6,959 nt of DNA, from positions 4,695-11,653 of the forward strand of contig CAJOFG010000054.1 of assembly GCA_905233965.1 (NCBI GenBank). The letters run 5' to 3'. Positions 1 to 6,026 of this stretch are shown one piece after another. Origin of the DNA: an uncultured Selenomonadaceae bacterium (lineage in GTDB: Bacteria; Bacillota; Negativicutes; Selenomonadales; Selenomonadaceae). Both the position numbers and the translations under genes were made by a program. Under the pieces are notes generated by a model that did not search any database, was not told the DNA's origin, and worked only from the letters and a program-made list of their open reading frames with translations. The first letter of the stretch is position 1. Every line of letters starts with the position of its first letter.

Positions 1-1
1 G

Positions 2-691
2 GGAATTTTTTGGGGCAACGGAAATCATCTGACGTTGGTACCTCTCTGGTTTTTTATTTCCCTGTTCTGTGCGGAAATTATTTATCTTCTGTCACACGGG
101 GTCTTGAAAAAAATCGACGCGAAAATTTTTTATGCGGCAATTTTGATTTTAACCGTCGCCGGATATTTGATAAGCAGACATTTTTTCCTGCCGTTCGGTC
201 TTGACGTTGCAATGACGGCTCAACTTTTCCTGCTCGTCGGTGCGCTGATAAAAAAATATGATTTGATAAATCGGATTGATTGGAAAATTTGTTCGGCGTT
301 GATTGTCGTTTGCTTAATCATTTGCGAATGGAACGGAAAAATCAGCATGAATCAAAGAAATTACGGACACTTTTTTTTGCTCATGTATATCGGCGGCGTT
401 TCCGGAACATTACTGCAGATGAAATTCGCCGACTTTTGCTCGCGGTTCAGAGGAATTGTTACCGAGTTTATCGAGTACTGCGGAAAACAATCGCTGATAA
501 TTTTGGTTTTGCATTTGCCGGTTGCCTTCGTTATGTACGATGTCGGCTCAATGTTGACCGGAATGACGGTGAAAGTCGTTCGCGGCGAACCTCTGATGAT
601 AATCGGGACAATGATTGCCGGCGTCGTCTTGCCGGTTATAATCGCAAAACTTTTCGGCGACAAACCGGTTATAAAATATTTCTGCGTTTGA
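2..691 (+). CDS. Membrane acyltransferase (acyltransferase 3 family), C-terminal part, cut by left window edge
   Basis: The reading frame is open from the left edge to a TGA at 689-691, giving 229 visible residues; the true start lies outside the window. The TTG at 35-37 is an internal in-frame codon, not a convincing start. About seven hydrophobic segments are visible (roughly residues 13-31, 41-58, 66-84, 95-109, 122-140, 162-181 and 197-216 of the visible part). Two patches fit the acyltransferase 3 family (OatA/WecH/fucose-4-O-acetylase type): VPLWFFISLFCAEIIY near the start, and GKQSLIILVLHLP near the end, matching the family's usual G-x-x-S...H helix. Such proteins sit in the inner membrane and transfer acyl groups, often acetyl, to cell-surface sugars. 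The substrate cannot be told, because the N-terminal half with the usual catalytic His/Arg residues is missing. It ends 21 nt before pcrA, so co-transcription is plausible. Family assignment is fairly sure; the precise role is unknown. Confidence 0.72.
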   Translation, partial: GIFWGNGNHLTLVPLWFFISLFCAEIIYLLSHGVLKKIDAKIFYAAILILTVAGYLISRHFFLPFGLDVAMTAQLFLLVGALIKKYDLINRIDWKICSALIVVCLIICEWNGKISMNQRNYGHFFLLMYIGGVSGTLLQMKFADFCSRFRGIVTEFIEYCGKQSLIILVLHLPVAFVMYDVGSMLTGMTVKVVRGEPLMIIGTMIAGVVLPVIIAKLFGDKPVIKYFCV

Positions 692-697
692 TTTTTT

Positions 698-703
698 GGA
701 GGG
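698..703 (+). promoter_or_regulatory. Ribosome binding site that fixes the TTG start of pcrA
   Basis: GGAGGG lies 9 nt before the TTG at 713-715. No ATG or GTG in the same frame lies nearby with comparable support, and the conserved helicase N-terminus (LNPRQEEAV) begins at residue 14 from this TTG, the normal position in PcrA. The TTG is therefore the likely start. Confidence 0.75.
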
Positions 704-712
704 AAGAATATT

Positions 713-3028
713 TTGTTTGACAATGAAAATTTATCGTCAATTTCCGGCGGACTCAATCCCCGACAGGAAGAGGCGGTAAATTGTTTGGAGGGACCTTTGC
801 TGATAATGGCGGGTGCGGGCTCCGGCAAAACCAGAGTTTTAACCTGCCGCATCGCAAACCTGCTCGCTCACGGTGTATCGCCGCGAAATATTTTGGCGAT
901 AACTTTCACCAACAAGGCGGCGAAAGAAATGAAGAGCCGCGCCGAAAAAATGATAGGAGAGTCGGCGCAAAGAGTTTGGATAAGTACGTTTCATTCTCTT
1001 TGTGCGCGAATTTTACGCAGGGAAATTGAAATAACCGGGACTTACCGGAAAAATTATGTCATCTACGACGACGGGGACAGCAAAGTTTTAATCAAGGAGT
1101 GCATGAAGGAACTTAACCTCGACCCGGAAAGATTTGCGAACGTCGTTTACAAAATTTCCGAAGCGAAAAATAATTTGATAACCGCCGCGAAATATCGCGA
1201 AAATCTTTTGTTGAACAACATGACTTTCCGTTCACGCCAAACCGATTTTGAAAATCAAGTCATGAAAATTTACGGGCTGTACGAACGAAAATTGATTGAG
1301 AACAACGCGCTTGATTTCGACGATTTAATTTTCGTCACGGTCAGAATTTTTCAAACCTTCCCGGAAGTTTTGCAGAAGTATCAAAGTTATTTCCGCTACA
1401 TTTTGGTTGACGAGTACCAGGACACGAACTGCGCGCAATATGTTTTGACGAAACTGCTTGCCGCCGCAGAAAAAAATATTTGCGTCGTCGGCGATGCGGA
1501 TCAATCAATCTACGGTTGGCGCGGCGCGGACATGAGGAATATTTTGAACTTCGAGAAAGATTATCCGGACGCGACGGTTATAAAGCTTGAGCAAAATTAT
1601 CGTTCGACGAAACAAATTTTGGAAGCGGCGAACGCGGTTATCCGGCACAACGTCGTGAGGAAAGACAAAAATCTTTGGACGGACAACGAGGAAGGCGAAA
1701 AAATCCGGTTCCGCGATTGCGTTTCCGACCGGACTGAGGCGGCATACGTTGCCCGCGAAATTTCAAAGCTTGTCGAGAATGAAAATTATCGTTACGGCGA
1801 AATTGCGATTCTCTACCGGACAAATGCACAGTCGCGGGTGTTCGAGGAAAAATTTGTAAATATGCAAATTCCTTACTTCATCGTCGGCGGCTTGAAATTT
1901 TACGAGCGCAAAGAAATTAAAGACATTCTCGCTTACCTCCGATTGATTTTCAATCCCCGCGACAATATCAGTTTCATGAGGATAATAAACGTGCCGAAAC
2001 GCGGCTTGGGTTCGACGACAATTTCCCGGCTTGCCGATTTCGCCGAGGCACACGACGCATCAATCTTTGAAATAATCGCCGACCAAAAACTTTTGGACGA
2101 AGTGCCGACGATTAACGACAAGACAAAACAAAAGCTCCGGGAGTTTGCGTCAATGATTATGAGTTTCACCAAAGTCGAAGAAGTTATGGATCTCCCGCAA
2201 CTGATTAACGCGGTTTTGGAAGAGTCCGGTTATCTTCCGTCGCTCAAGGAAGGCGAGGAGGGAAGGAAACCGGAAAATGTTTCCCGCGTGGAAAATTTGG
2301 GTTCGTTCGTCAACGGAGCGAAAGAATTTTTGGACTCCGGCAACGGAAACAACCTTGAAGAATTTTTAAACCACATCGCATTGATAACCGACCTTGACGC
2401 GACGGACGAGGAAGATTCCCGCGTATCTTTAATGACGGTTCATTCGGCGAAGGGTTTGGAATTTCCGGCGGTTTTTGTCGTCGGCATGGAGGAGGGACTT
2501 TTTCCCCACGCAAATTCTTTGTACAACGAAGACGGTTTGGAGGAGGAGCGGCGCGCCTGTTACGTCGCGATAACGCGGGCACAACAAAAATTGTATCTTT
2601 CCTCCGCACGCGAACGAAGAACTTTCGGAAAACCTCACGACACGGAAATTTCGCGATTCATCAAAGAAATTCCGACGAAACATCTTTACGTTTATCAAGA
2701 AAAAGATTTCGGCGGCTACTCCGGAACAAATTCCGGTTACGGAAATTCCGGCTACGGATACCAAAATTCCGGCGGTTACAACTCTTACAATTCGTCGCAA
2801 AAAAAATATTCCGCGCCGACCGCAACACGTCCGGCAAAAGTCACCAAGAAAAAAGAAAAACCGGTTCAAGTCAACGATTGGTACGTCGGCGAACAAGTCA
2901 AGCACAAAAAATGGGGTCTCGGCACAGTCATGGCGGCGGACAAAAATTATGTGACGATTGTTTTTGCAAATGCCGAAGTCGGCGAAAAAACTTTGACCGC
3001 CTCAACAACTTTGATTGAAAAAGTTTAA
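713..3028 (+). CDS. pcrA: ATP-dependent DNA helicase PcrA/UvrD (superfamily 1A, 3'-5')
   Basis: A complete 771-residue protein, close to the usual 720-780 for PcrA. It unwinds duplex DNA 3' to 5' using ATP, acting in nucleotide excision and mismatch-type repair, rolling-circle replication and removal of proteins from DNA. Motifs are in order: Q motif LNPRQEEAV (14-22); Walker A AGAGSGKT (33-40); motif Ia ITFTNKAAKEM (63-73); STFHSLCARIL (91-101); motif II DEYQD (233-237); motif III QSIYGWRGAD (264-273); motif IV QNYRST (294-299); motif V TVHSAKGLEF (575-584); motif VI VAITRAQ (618-624). A Gly/Tyr/Ser/Asn-rich low-complexity linker (about 666-700) follows. The C-terminal module with WYVGEQVKHKKWGLGTV (723-739) is the Tudor-like domain that in PcrA/UvrD contacts RNA polymerase. 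The protein starts at TTG with a good SD, and ligA starts 9 nt after the stop, so the two form an operon. All key residues are intact. UvrD is the only alternative name; the ligA neighbour and C-terminal domain favour PcrA. Confidence 0.97.
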   Translation: MFDNENLSSISGGLNPRQEEAVNCLEGPLLIMAGAGSGKTRVLTCRIANLLAHGVSPRNILAITFTNKAAKEMKSRAEKMIGESAQRVWISTFHSLCARILRREIEITGTYRKNYVIYDDGDSKVLIKECMKELNLDPERFANVVYKISEAKNNLITAAKYRENLLLNNMTFRSRQTDFENQVMKIYGLYERKLIENNALDFDDLIFVTVRIFQTFPEVLQKYQSYFRYILVDEYQDTNCAQYVLTKLLAAAEKNICVVGDADQSIYGWRGADMRNILNFEKDYPDATVIKLEQNYRSTKQILEAANAVIRHNVVRKDKNLWTDNEEGEKIRFRDCVSDRTEAAYVAREISKLVENENYRYGEIAILYRTNAQSRVFEEKFVNMQIPYFIVGGLKFYERKEIKDILAYLRLIFNPRDNISFMRIINVPKRGLGSTTISRLADFAEAHDASIFEIIADQKLLDEVPTINDKTKQKLREFASMIMSFTKVEEVMDLPQLINAVLEESGYLPSLKEGEEGRKPENVSRVENLGSFVNGAKEFLDSGNGNNLEEFLNHIALITDLDATDEEDSRVSLMTVHSAKGLEFPAVFVVGMEEGLFPHANSLYNEDGLEEERRACYVAITRAQQKLYLSSARERRTFGKPHDTEISRFIKEIPTKHLYVYQEKDFGGYSGTNSGYGNSGYGYQNSGGYNSYNSSQKKYSAPTATRPAKVTKKKEKPVQVNDWYVGEQVKHKKWGLGTVMAADKNYVTIVFANAEVGEKTLTASTTLIEKV

Positions 3029-3037
3029 GGAAACGCG

Positions 3038-5047
3038 ATGGACATTCAAGAAATTAAATCCGAATTGATTCGACTTCGGAAAGAGATTAAACGCCACAAT
3101 AAAAAATATTACGACGAGGACGCGCCGGAAATTTCCGACTTCGAGTACGACGAACTGATGAAACGCCTTGTCGAATTGGAAACGGAATATCCGGAATTTA
3201 TTACGCCGGCTTCGCCTACTCAAACCGTCGGAGGGACTGCGCGTCGAACTGCCGGAAAACTTGTTGCTCACGACGTGCCGATGCTTTCCCTGCAGGACGT
3301 GTTCAGCCGGGAAGAAGTCGAAAATTTTGTAAACGACACGATTAAAAAAATCGGTGCGACGGAATTTGTCGTCGAAGAAAAAATCGACGGGCTTTCCCTC
3401 GCGCTCCGTTATCGTGCCGGCGAACTGGTCACGGCGGTGACACGCGGCGACGGAATTATTCAAGGTGAGGACGTTACGGAGAACGCGAAAGTTATTCGTG
3501 ACGTGGTGCAGAGTTTAAACGACAAGCCGGAGTATCTGGAAATTCGCGGCGAAGTTTACATGACGAAAAAAAATTTCGCGCTGACAAATTCCCGGCAGGA
3601 ACGTTTGGGTTTGAAAACTTTCGCGAATCCCCGAAACTGTGCCGCCGGAACTTTGCGCCAACTTGACAGCCGGATCGTTGCCGAAAGAAATTTGTCGATG
3701 TTCGTTTTCAATCTTCAGGCGGTTGAAGGTATCGACTTGCAAAGCCACACGGACGCTTACGAATTTATGAAACGCAACGGAATAAAAATTATTCACGACT
3801 ACAAAATTTGCCGGACGTTTGCTGAAGTTTGGGCGGCGATTGAAAAAATCGGTGCGGCGCGTGAAAATTTGGACTACGATATCGACGGCGCGGTTGTCAA
3901 AGTAAATAATTTTTCCGACCGCGAAAAATTGGGCGCGACGAGCAAATTTCCGCGCTGGGCAGTTGCCTACAAATATCCGCCGGAAGAAAAAGAAACCGTG
4001 CTGAAAAAAATTGAGTTGAGCGTCGGCAGAACCGGACGAGTTACCCCGACCGCACTTTTTGACCCGGTGAGTTTGAACGGGACGAAAGTCGAGCGGGCGA
4101 CTTTGCACAATCAAGATTTTATTTCCGCGATGGACATAAGAATCGGCGACACGATAAAAGTTTACAAGTCCGGCGAAATTATTCCGAAAGTCAGCGGAGT
4201 TAATCTTTCAAAGCGTCCGGAAAATTCCGTGCCGTTCAAAATGCCGGACGTTTGCCCGGTCTGTTCGCACAAATTGGAGCGCGAGGAGAACGCCGCGGAT
4301 TTCCGTTGCGTGAATCCCGGTTGCCCGGCGCAGACGGAAAATCATATTTTAAACTTCGTCGGACGTTCGGCAACGGACATTAAAGGTTTGGGCGAAAATG
4401 CGCTGGCGAAATTGATTGCGGAAGGTTTCATAAAAAATATTTCCGACATTTACAAACTCAAAGAACGGCGCGACGAATTGATTGAGAAAAAAATTTTCGG
4501 GCTGGCGAAGAATACCGATAAAGTTTTGGGCGCGATTGAGGAGAGCAAAAAAAATCCGCCGGCAAAATTGCTGACGGGTTTGGGAATTTTCGGTGTGGGA
4601 AGTTCTGCGGCGCGTGATTTGATTTTGCATTTCGGCGGCATTGACGAATTGAGCCGGGCGACTTTCGACGACTTGAAAAATGTTCCGGACATCGGCGACA
4701 TCACCGCGAAACACATCACGGATTTTTTTGCCGACGCGGAAAATATTTCTCTGCTCGACGAATTGAAAAAGTCCGGGCTGAATTTTAAATCGGACGCGCC
4801 GAAAATTTCCGGCGACTCAAAAATTTCCGGAAAAATTTTCGTCCTGACCGGGACACTGGAAAAACATTCGCGCTCCGATGCGTCGAAACTGATTGAGGAG
4901 CGCGGCGGGATTGTAAAAAATTCCGTGACGAAAAAAACCGATTACGTTCTTGCCGGAGAATCAGCCGGCTCCAAGCTTGCGAAGGCGGGCGAACTCGGAA
5001 TAAAAATTTTGAACGAATCGGAATTTGAACAACTGATAAGCGAATAA
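3038..5047 (+). CDS. ligA: NAD+-dependent DNA ligase LigA
   Basis: A complete 669-residue protein, the normal length for bacterial LigA. It seals 3'-OH/5'-phosphate nicks in DNA using NAD+ and joins Okazaki fragments and repair patches. Domain Ia is at about 1-65, with the NMN-contacting YYDEDAPEISDFEYD region. The adenylation domain carries the AMP-accepting lysine in EKIDGLS (K115), TRGDG (135-139), EIRGEVYM (168-175), NPRNCAAGTLRQLD (197-210), DGAVVKV (283-289) and KYPPEE (312-317). The OB fold includes SVGRTGRVTPTA (328-339). A four-cysteine zinc finger follows (C406, C409, C424, C429), then helix-hairpin-helix repeats (about 440-580, e.g. GLGIFGVG and NVPDIGDITAKHI) and a BRCT domain (about 595-669). 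No key residue is missing. The ATG is preceded by AAGG, formed across the pcrA stop codon (TAAGG), so translation is probably coupled to pcrA. No classical terminator directly follows the stop; the first hairpin is about 60 nt downstream. Confidence 0.98.
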   Translation: MDIQEIKSELIRLRKEIKRHNKKYYDEDAPEISDFEYDELMKRLVELETEYPEFITPASPTQTVGGTARRTAGKLVAHDVPMLSLQDVFSREEVENFVNDTIKKIGATEFVVEEKIDGLSLALRYRAGELVTAVTRGDGIIQGEDVTENAKVIRDVVQSLNDKPEYLEIRGEVYMTKKNFALTNSRQERLGLKTFANPRNCAAGTLRQLDSRIVAERNLSMFVFNLQAVEGIDLQSHTDAYEFMKRNGIKIIHDYKICRTFAEVWAAIEKIGAARENLDYDIDGAVVKVNNFSDREKLGATSKFPRWAVAYKYPPEEKETVLKKIELSVGRTGRVTPTALFDPVSLNGTKVERATLHNQDFISAMDIRIGDTIKVYKSGEIIPKVSGVNLSKRPENSVPFKMPDVCPVCSHKLEREENAADFRCVNPGCPAQTENHILNFVGRSATDIKGLGENALAKLIAEGFIKNISDIYKLKERRDELIEKKIFGLAKNTDKVLGAIEESKKNPPAKLLTGLGIFGVGSSAARDLILHFGGIDELSRATFDDLKNVPDIGDITAKHITDFFADAENISLLDELKKSGLNFKSDAPKISGDSKISGKIFVLTGTLEKHSRSDASKLIEERGGIVKNSVTKKTDYVLAGESAGSKLAKAGELGIKILNESEFEQLISE

Positions 5048-5109
5048 AAAAATTTAACCGGCGAAATTGAACGTGTTTTTCCAAAATCGTCGTAAATTTC
5101 ATCAACTAC

Positions 5110-5155
5110 GCGGCACGGATACTCCGACCTCTACAGGTCGGGGAGGAAGTGCCGC
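5110..5155 (+). repeat. Compound hairpin after ligA, twin of the element's right-end hairpin
   Basis: An outer perfect 7-bp stem, GCGGCAC (5110-5116) with GTGCCGC (5149-5155), encloses an inner 9-bp stem, CTCCGACCT (5122-5130) with AGGTCGGGG (5135-5143), loop CTAC. The inner stem-loop matches the right-end hairpin at 5528-5549 in size, loop length and 7+7 arm bases, including one T-G wobble. It could be the left subterminal palindrome of an IS200/IS605-type element, a remnant of an older copy, or the ligA transcript end. As a terminator it is imperfect, since the T-tract (5175-5182) starts about 20 nt after the stem. An overlapping alternative stem is GGAGG (5142-5146) with CCTCC (5162-5166). 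Confidence 0.7.
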
Positions 5156-5166
5156 AAAACACCTCC

Positions 5167-5195
5167 TTGACTTATTTTTTTTAGTAGCTTATACT
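5167..5195 (+). promoter_or_regulatory. Near-consensus sigma-A/sigma-70 promoter of the structured RNA
   Basis: The -35 box is TTGACT (5167-5172) and the -10 box is TATACT (5190-5195), separated by exactly 17 nt. Each box matches its consensus at five of six positions, and the spacer is T-rich. Transcription would start near 5202, just before the first long stem of the downstream RNA (5218). The first five bases of the -35 box are the same TTGAC found at the right end of the element (5553-5557). There is no ORF for this promoter to serve before the riboswitch, which points to a non-coding transcript. Confidence 0.68.
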
Positions 5196-5201
5196 TAAAA
5201 A

Positions 5202-5557
5202 GTATTCGGTCGGCAATGTAGATAAACCGTTGACGGATTGAATCTCGGCAGAAATCCGATACCCGCGCCGTCGTAAAATCTACAGCGTTAAGGCGTCAGA
5301 ATAGCAAGTAACAGCTAATGGGCTAAGACACTCGAAGTCGAGAGAACCGCTGGCTCAGGCACTTGTCCCAGATAGACTTAGAATATTTAAACAGATAAAA
5401 TAACGGGCTTGGGCTATCGGCTCCGGTCTAAACGGGTGAAGTCAGCCACCCGATGATGTCTGACCTACGAAGGAGCGTCAGCGTTTGAACTTCGCGTCCG
5501 GTAAAGACCGGTAAGGGTACGGACAAGCTCCGACTTCTTTAAGTCGGGGTAGTTGAC
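5202..5557 (+). ncRNA. Candidate stand-alone omega-RNA-like structured RNA
   Basis: About 355 nt that code for nothing recognisable but are full of nested pairings. GTAGAT (5218-5223) pairs with ATCTAC (5278-5283), enclosing GACGG (5232-5236) with CCGTC (5268-5272). TAGC (5302-5305) pairs with GCTA (5314-5317). TGGGCTAAG (5319-5327) pairs with CTTGTCCCA (5362-5370) with one mismatch, around CTCG/CGAG (5331-5334, 5339-5342). GGGCTTG (5405-5411) closes with CAAGCTC (5524-5530) around CGGGTG/CACCCG (5433-5438, 5447-5452), CTGAC/GTCAG (5460-5464, 5477-5481) and CCGGT/ACCGG (5498-5502, 5507-5511). The 3' end is the hairpin plus GTAGTTGAC. TnpB omega-RNAs have this form: a structured scaffold from the IS right end, with a guide read from the flanking DNA, here starting at 5558. 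A consensus promoter lies just upstream. HEARO/IscB-type RNA or an unrelated large RNA remain possible. The structure is visible; the omega-RNA identity is inference. Confidence 0.5.
5528..5549 (+). repeat. Right-end subterminal hairpin of the IS605-like element
   Basis: CTCCGACTT (5528-5536) pairs over 9 bp with AAGTCGGGG (5541-5549), loop CTTT, and is followed at once by TAGTTGAC. In IS200/IS605 elements such hairpins are recognised as single-stranded DNA by the Y1 transposase. In TnpB elements they also form the 3' part of the guide RNA scaffold. The first bases overlap the 3' strand of the CAAGCTC stem (5524-5530), so the two pairings compete at the junction. Confidence 0.72.
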
Positions 5558-5581
5558 ATCGGTACAGAACGGCATAATTTC

Positions 5582-5611
5582 TTGACAAATACCGGTGTTG
5601 ATAACAATATT
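5582..5611 (+). promoter_or_regulatory. Possible promoter of the B12-regulated transporter transcript
   Basis: A perfect -35 hexamer TTGACA (5582-5587) is followed after 18 nt by AATATT (5606-5611), which matches the -10 consensus at four of six positions. The start would fall near 5618, shortly before the P1 stem of the riboswitch (5636), which is the expected geometry. The -10 is weak and other registers are possible, so the exact boxes are uncertain. Confidence 0.45.
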
Positions 5612-5631
5612 GAAATAACAATTTAATACGA

Positions 5632-5826
5632 TGGGAAACAGGTGCTTACAAGCTTAATAGGGAATTCGGTGCAAAGCCGGAGCGGTCCCGCCACCGTGAA
5701 GTGGAGTCTTGTGCATTATGTCACTGAAGCAGATATGCTTGCTTTGGGAAGGCGTACAAGGCGATGAAACCAAGCCGGGAGAACTGCCTGTTTTAACATC
5801 ACCGTTGGCGCATCAAATTTTCGGTG
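5632..5826 (+). promoter_or_regulatory. Cobalamin (B12) riboswitch aptamer with kissing-loop hairpin
   Basis: The conserved core is plain: AGGGAATTCGGTGCAAAGCC (5659-5678), then CGGAGCGGTCCCGCCACCGT (5678-5697), GGGAAGGCG (5746-5754), and the B12 box CCAAGCCGGGAGAACTGCCT (5770-5789). Closing stem P1 is a perfect 7 bp, AAACAGG (5636-5642) with CCTGTTT (5787-5793). Just after it a hairpin, CACCG (5800-5804) with CGGTG (5822-5826), presents TGGCG (5806-5810) in its loop. This is complementary to CGCCA (5689-5693) in loop L5, the L5-L13 kissing contact by which this class couples ligand binding to expression. Its place before a BtuC-type permease fits feedback control of corrinoid uptake. Confidence 0.95.
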
Positions 5827-5860
5827 TGCCGTGCCTGCGAGCGATGGGTAGGGGATTGAA

Positions 5861-5900
5861 TCCGGGTGCCGAGAGTCCCGGAAAGGTTTTGTATTTTTTT
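5861..5900 (+). promoter_or_regulatory. Secondary hairpin with distant T-run in the riboswitch leader
   Basis: TCCGGG (5861-5866) pairs with CCCGGA (5877-5882) over a 10-nt loop, and a T-rich stretch with seven Ts follows at 5894-5900. It could act as an early pause or a weak terminator, but the tract is about 11 nt from the stem. It is a poorer candidate than the terminator at 5953. Confidence 0.3.
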
Positions 5901-5930
5901 GCATTGCCTTTCGGTAAGGAATTTTTCCTT

Positions 5931-5958
5931 CGGGTTTGTAAGCATCACAGACAACCTG
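5931..5958 (+). promoter_or_regulatory. Antiterminator hairpin competing with the leader terminator
   Basis: CGGGTTTGT (5931-5939) can pair with ACAACCTG (5951-5958) over 8 bp with one bulged T and one G-U pair. This uses the first six bases of the terminator's 5' arm, so the two structures exclude each other. A 6-bp hairpin, AAGGAA (5916-5921) with TTCCTT (5925-5930), stacks directly upstream. This suits a riboswitch attenuator, although how the aptamer at 5632-5826 communicates over about 100 nt is not visible. Confidence 0.5.
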
Positions 5959-5992
5959 ACTGCATTTTTTGCGGGCGGGTTTTTGTTTTTTT
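5953..5992 (+). terminator. Rho-independent terminator of the B12 riboswitch (attenuator)
   Basis: AACCTGACTGCA (5953-5964) pairs with TGCGGGCGGGTT (5970-5981). That is a 12-position stem with a single A-G mismatch and two G-U pairs, loop TTTTT, running straight into TTTTTGTTTTTTT (5980-5992). It lies before the transporter start, so it is expected to end transcription when cobalamin is bound. Confidence 0.8.
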
Positions 5993-6007
5993 CCGGAAAA
6001 ATTACGC

Positions 6008-6015
6008 GAGGAGGT
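6008..6015 (+). promoter_or_regulatory. Strong Shine-Dalgarno sequence serving a leader mini-ORF
   Basis: GAGGAGGT is the best SD in this part of the window. It is not placed for the permease start at 6083. It sits 6 nt before ATG-AGG-TGA (6022-6030), a two-codon ORF, and 11 nt before a GTG (6027) that opens a 17-codon ORF. Either would load ribosomes on the leader just after the terminator. Confidence 0.5.
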
Positions 6016-6026
6016 TGCAACATGAG

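Larger units (their letters stand above)
5172..5557 (+). mobile_element. Non-autonomous or decayed IS200/IS605 (IS1341/tnpB-type) element without transposase or TnpB gene
   Basis: The right end is read from the sequence: a 9-bp hairpin followed directly by GTAGTTGAC (5549-5557). This is the layout of right ends of tnpB-carrying IS605-family elements, which end in a subterminal hairpin plus a short GTAGTT-type tail. The pentamer TTGAC flanks the left side (5167-5171) and closes the right side (5553-5557), consistent with insertion 3' of a short target without target duplication. No Y1 transposase (tnpA) or TnpB protein fragment can be read in any frame. The left boundary is uncertain. It may be 5172, or about 5102 if the twin hairpin at 5110-5155 belongs to the element; in that case TCAACTAC (5102-5109) and GTAGTTGA (5549-5556) form an 8-bp inverted repeat at its ends. 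A family-level search is needed to name it. Confidence 0.55.

Noticed and set aside
3515..4114. 199-codon minus-strand ORF opposite ligA
   Set aside because: It is a shadow of the conserved LigA adenylation domain and is Phe/Arg/Asn-rich without any recognisable domain.
4799..4840. Direct repeat and near palindrome AAAATTTCCGG in ligA
   Set aside because: It encodes a short KISG...KISG repeat in the linker before the BRCT domain. It follows from Lys, Ile, Ser and Gly codons in an A/T-run-rich gene and needs no separate function.
1..5047. Frequent TTTCCGG/CCGGAAA words as possible DNA-uptake signals
   Set aside because: They occur mainly where Ser-Gly, Pro-Glu or Pro-Lys codons meet in the coding frames and have no constant flanks. 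Only a genome-wide count could revive the idea.
5172..5557. Group I intron or IStron (group I intron plus IS605 chimera)
   Set aside because: I could not find the conserved P, Q, R and S core elements, and there is no split gene around the sequence for splicing to restore.
5202..5557. RNase P RNA, tmRNA, SRP RNA or 6S RNA
   Set aside because: The hallmark conserved stretches of these RNAs are absent, and the right end matches a mobile-element end better.
5553..5578. Promoter TTGACA...CATAAT at the right end of the element
   Set aside because: The boxes are good but the spacer is only 14 nt, too short for the usual 16-18 nt.
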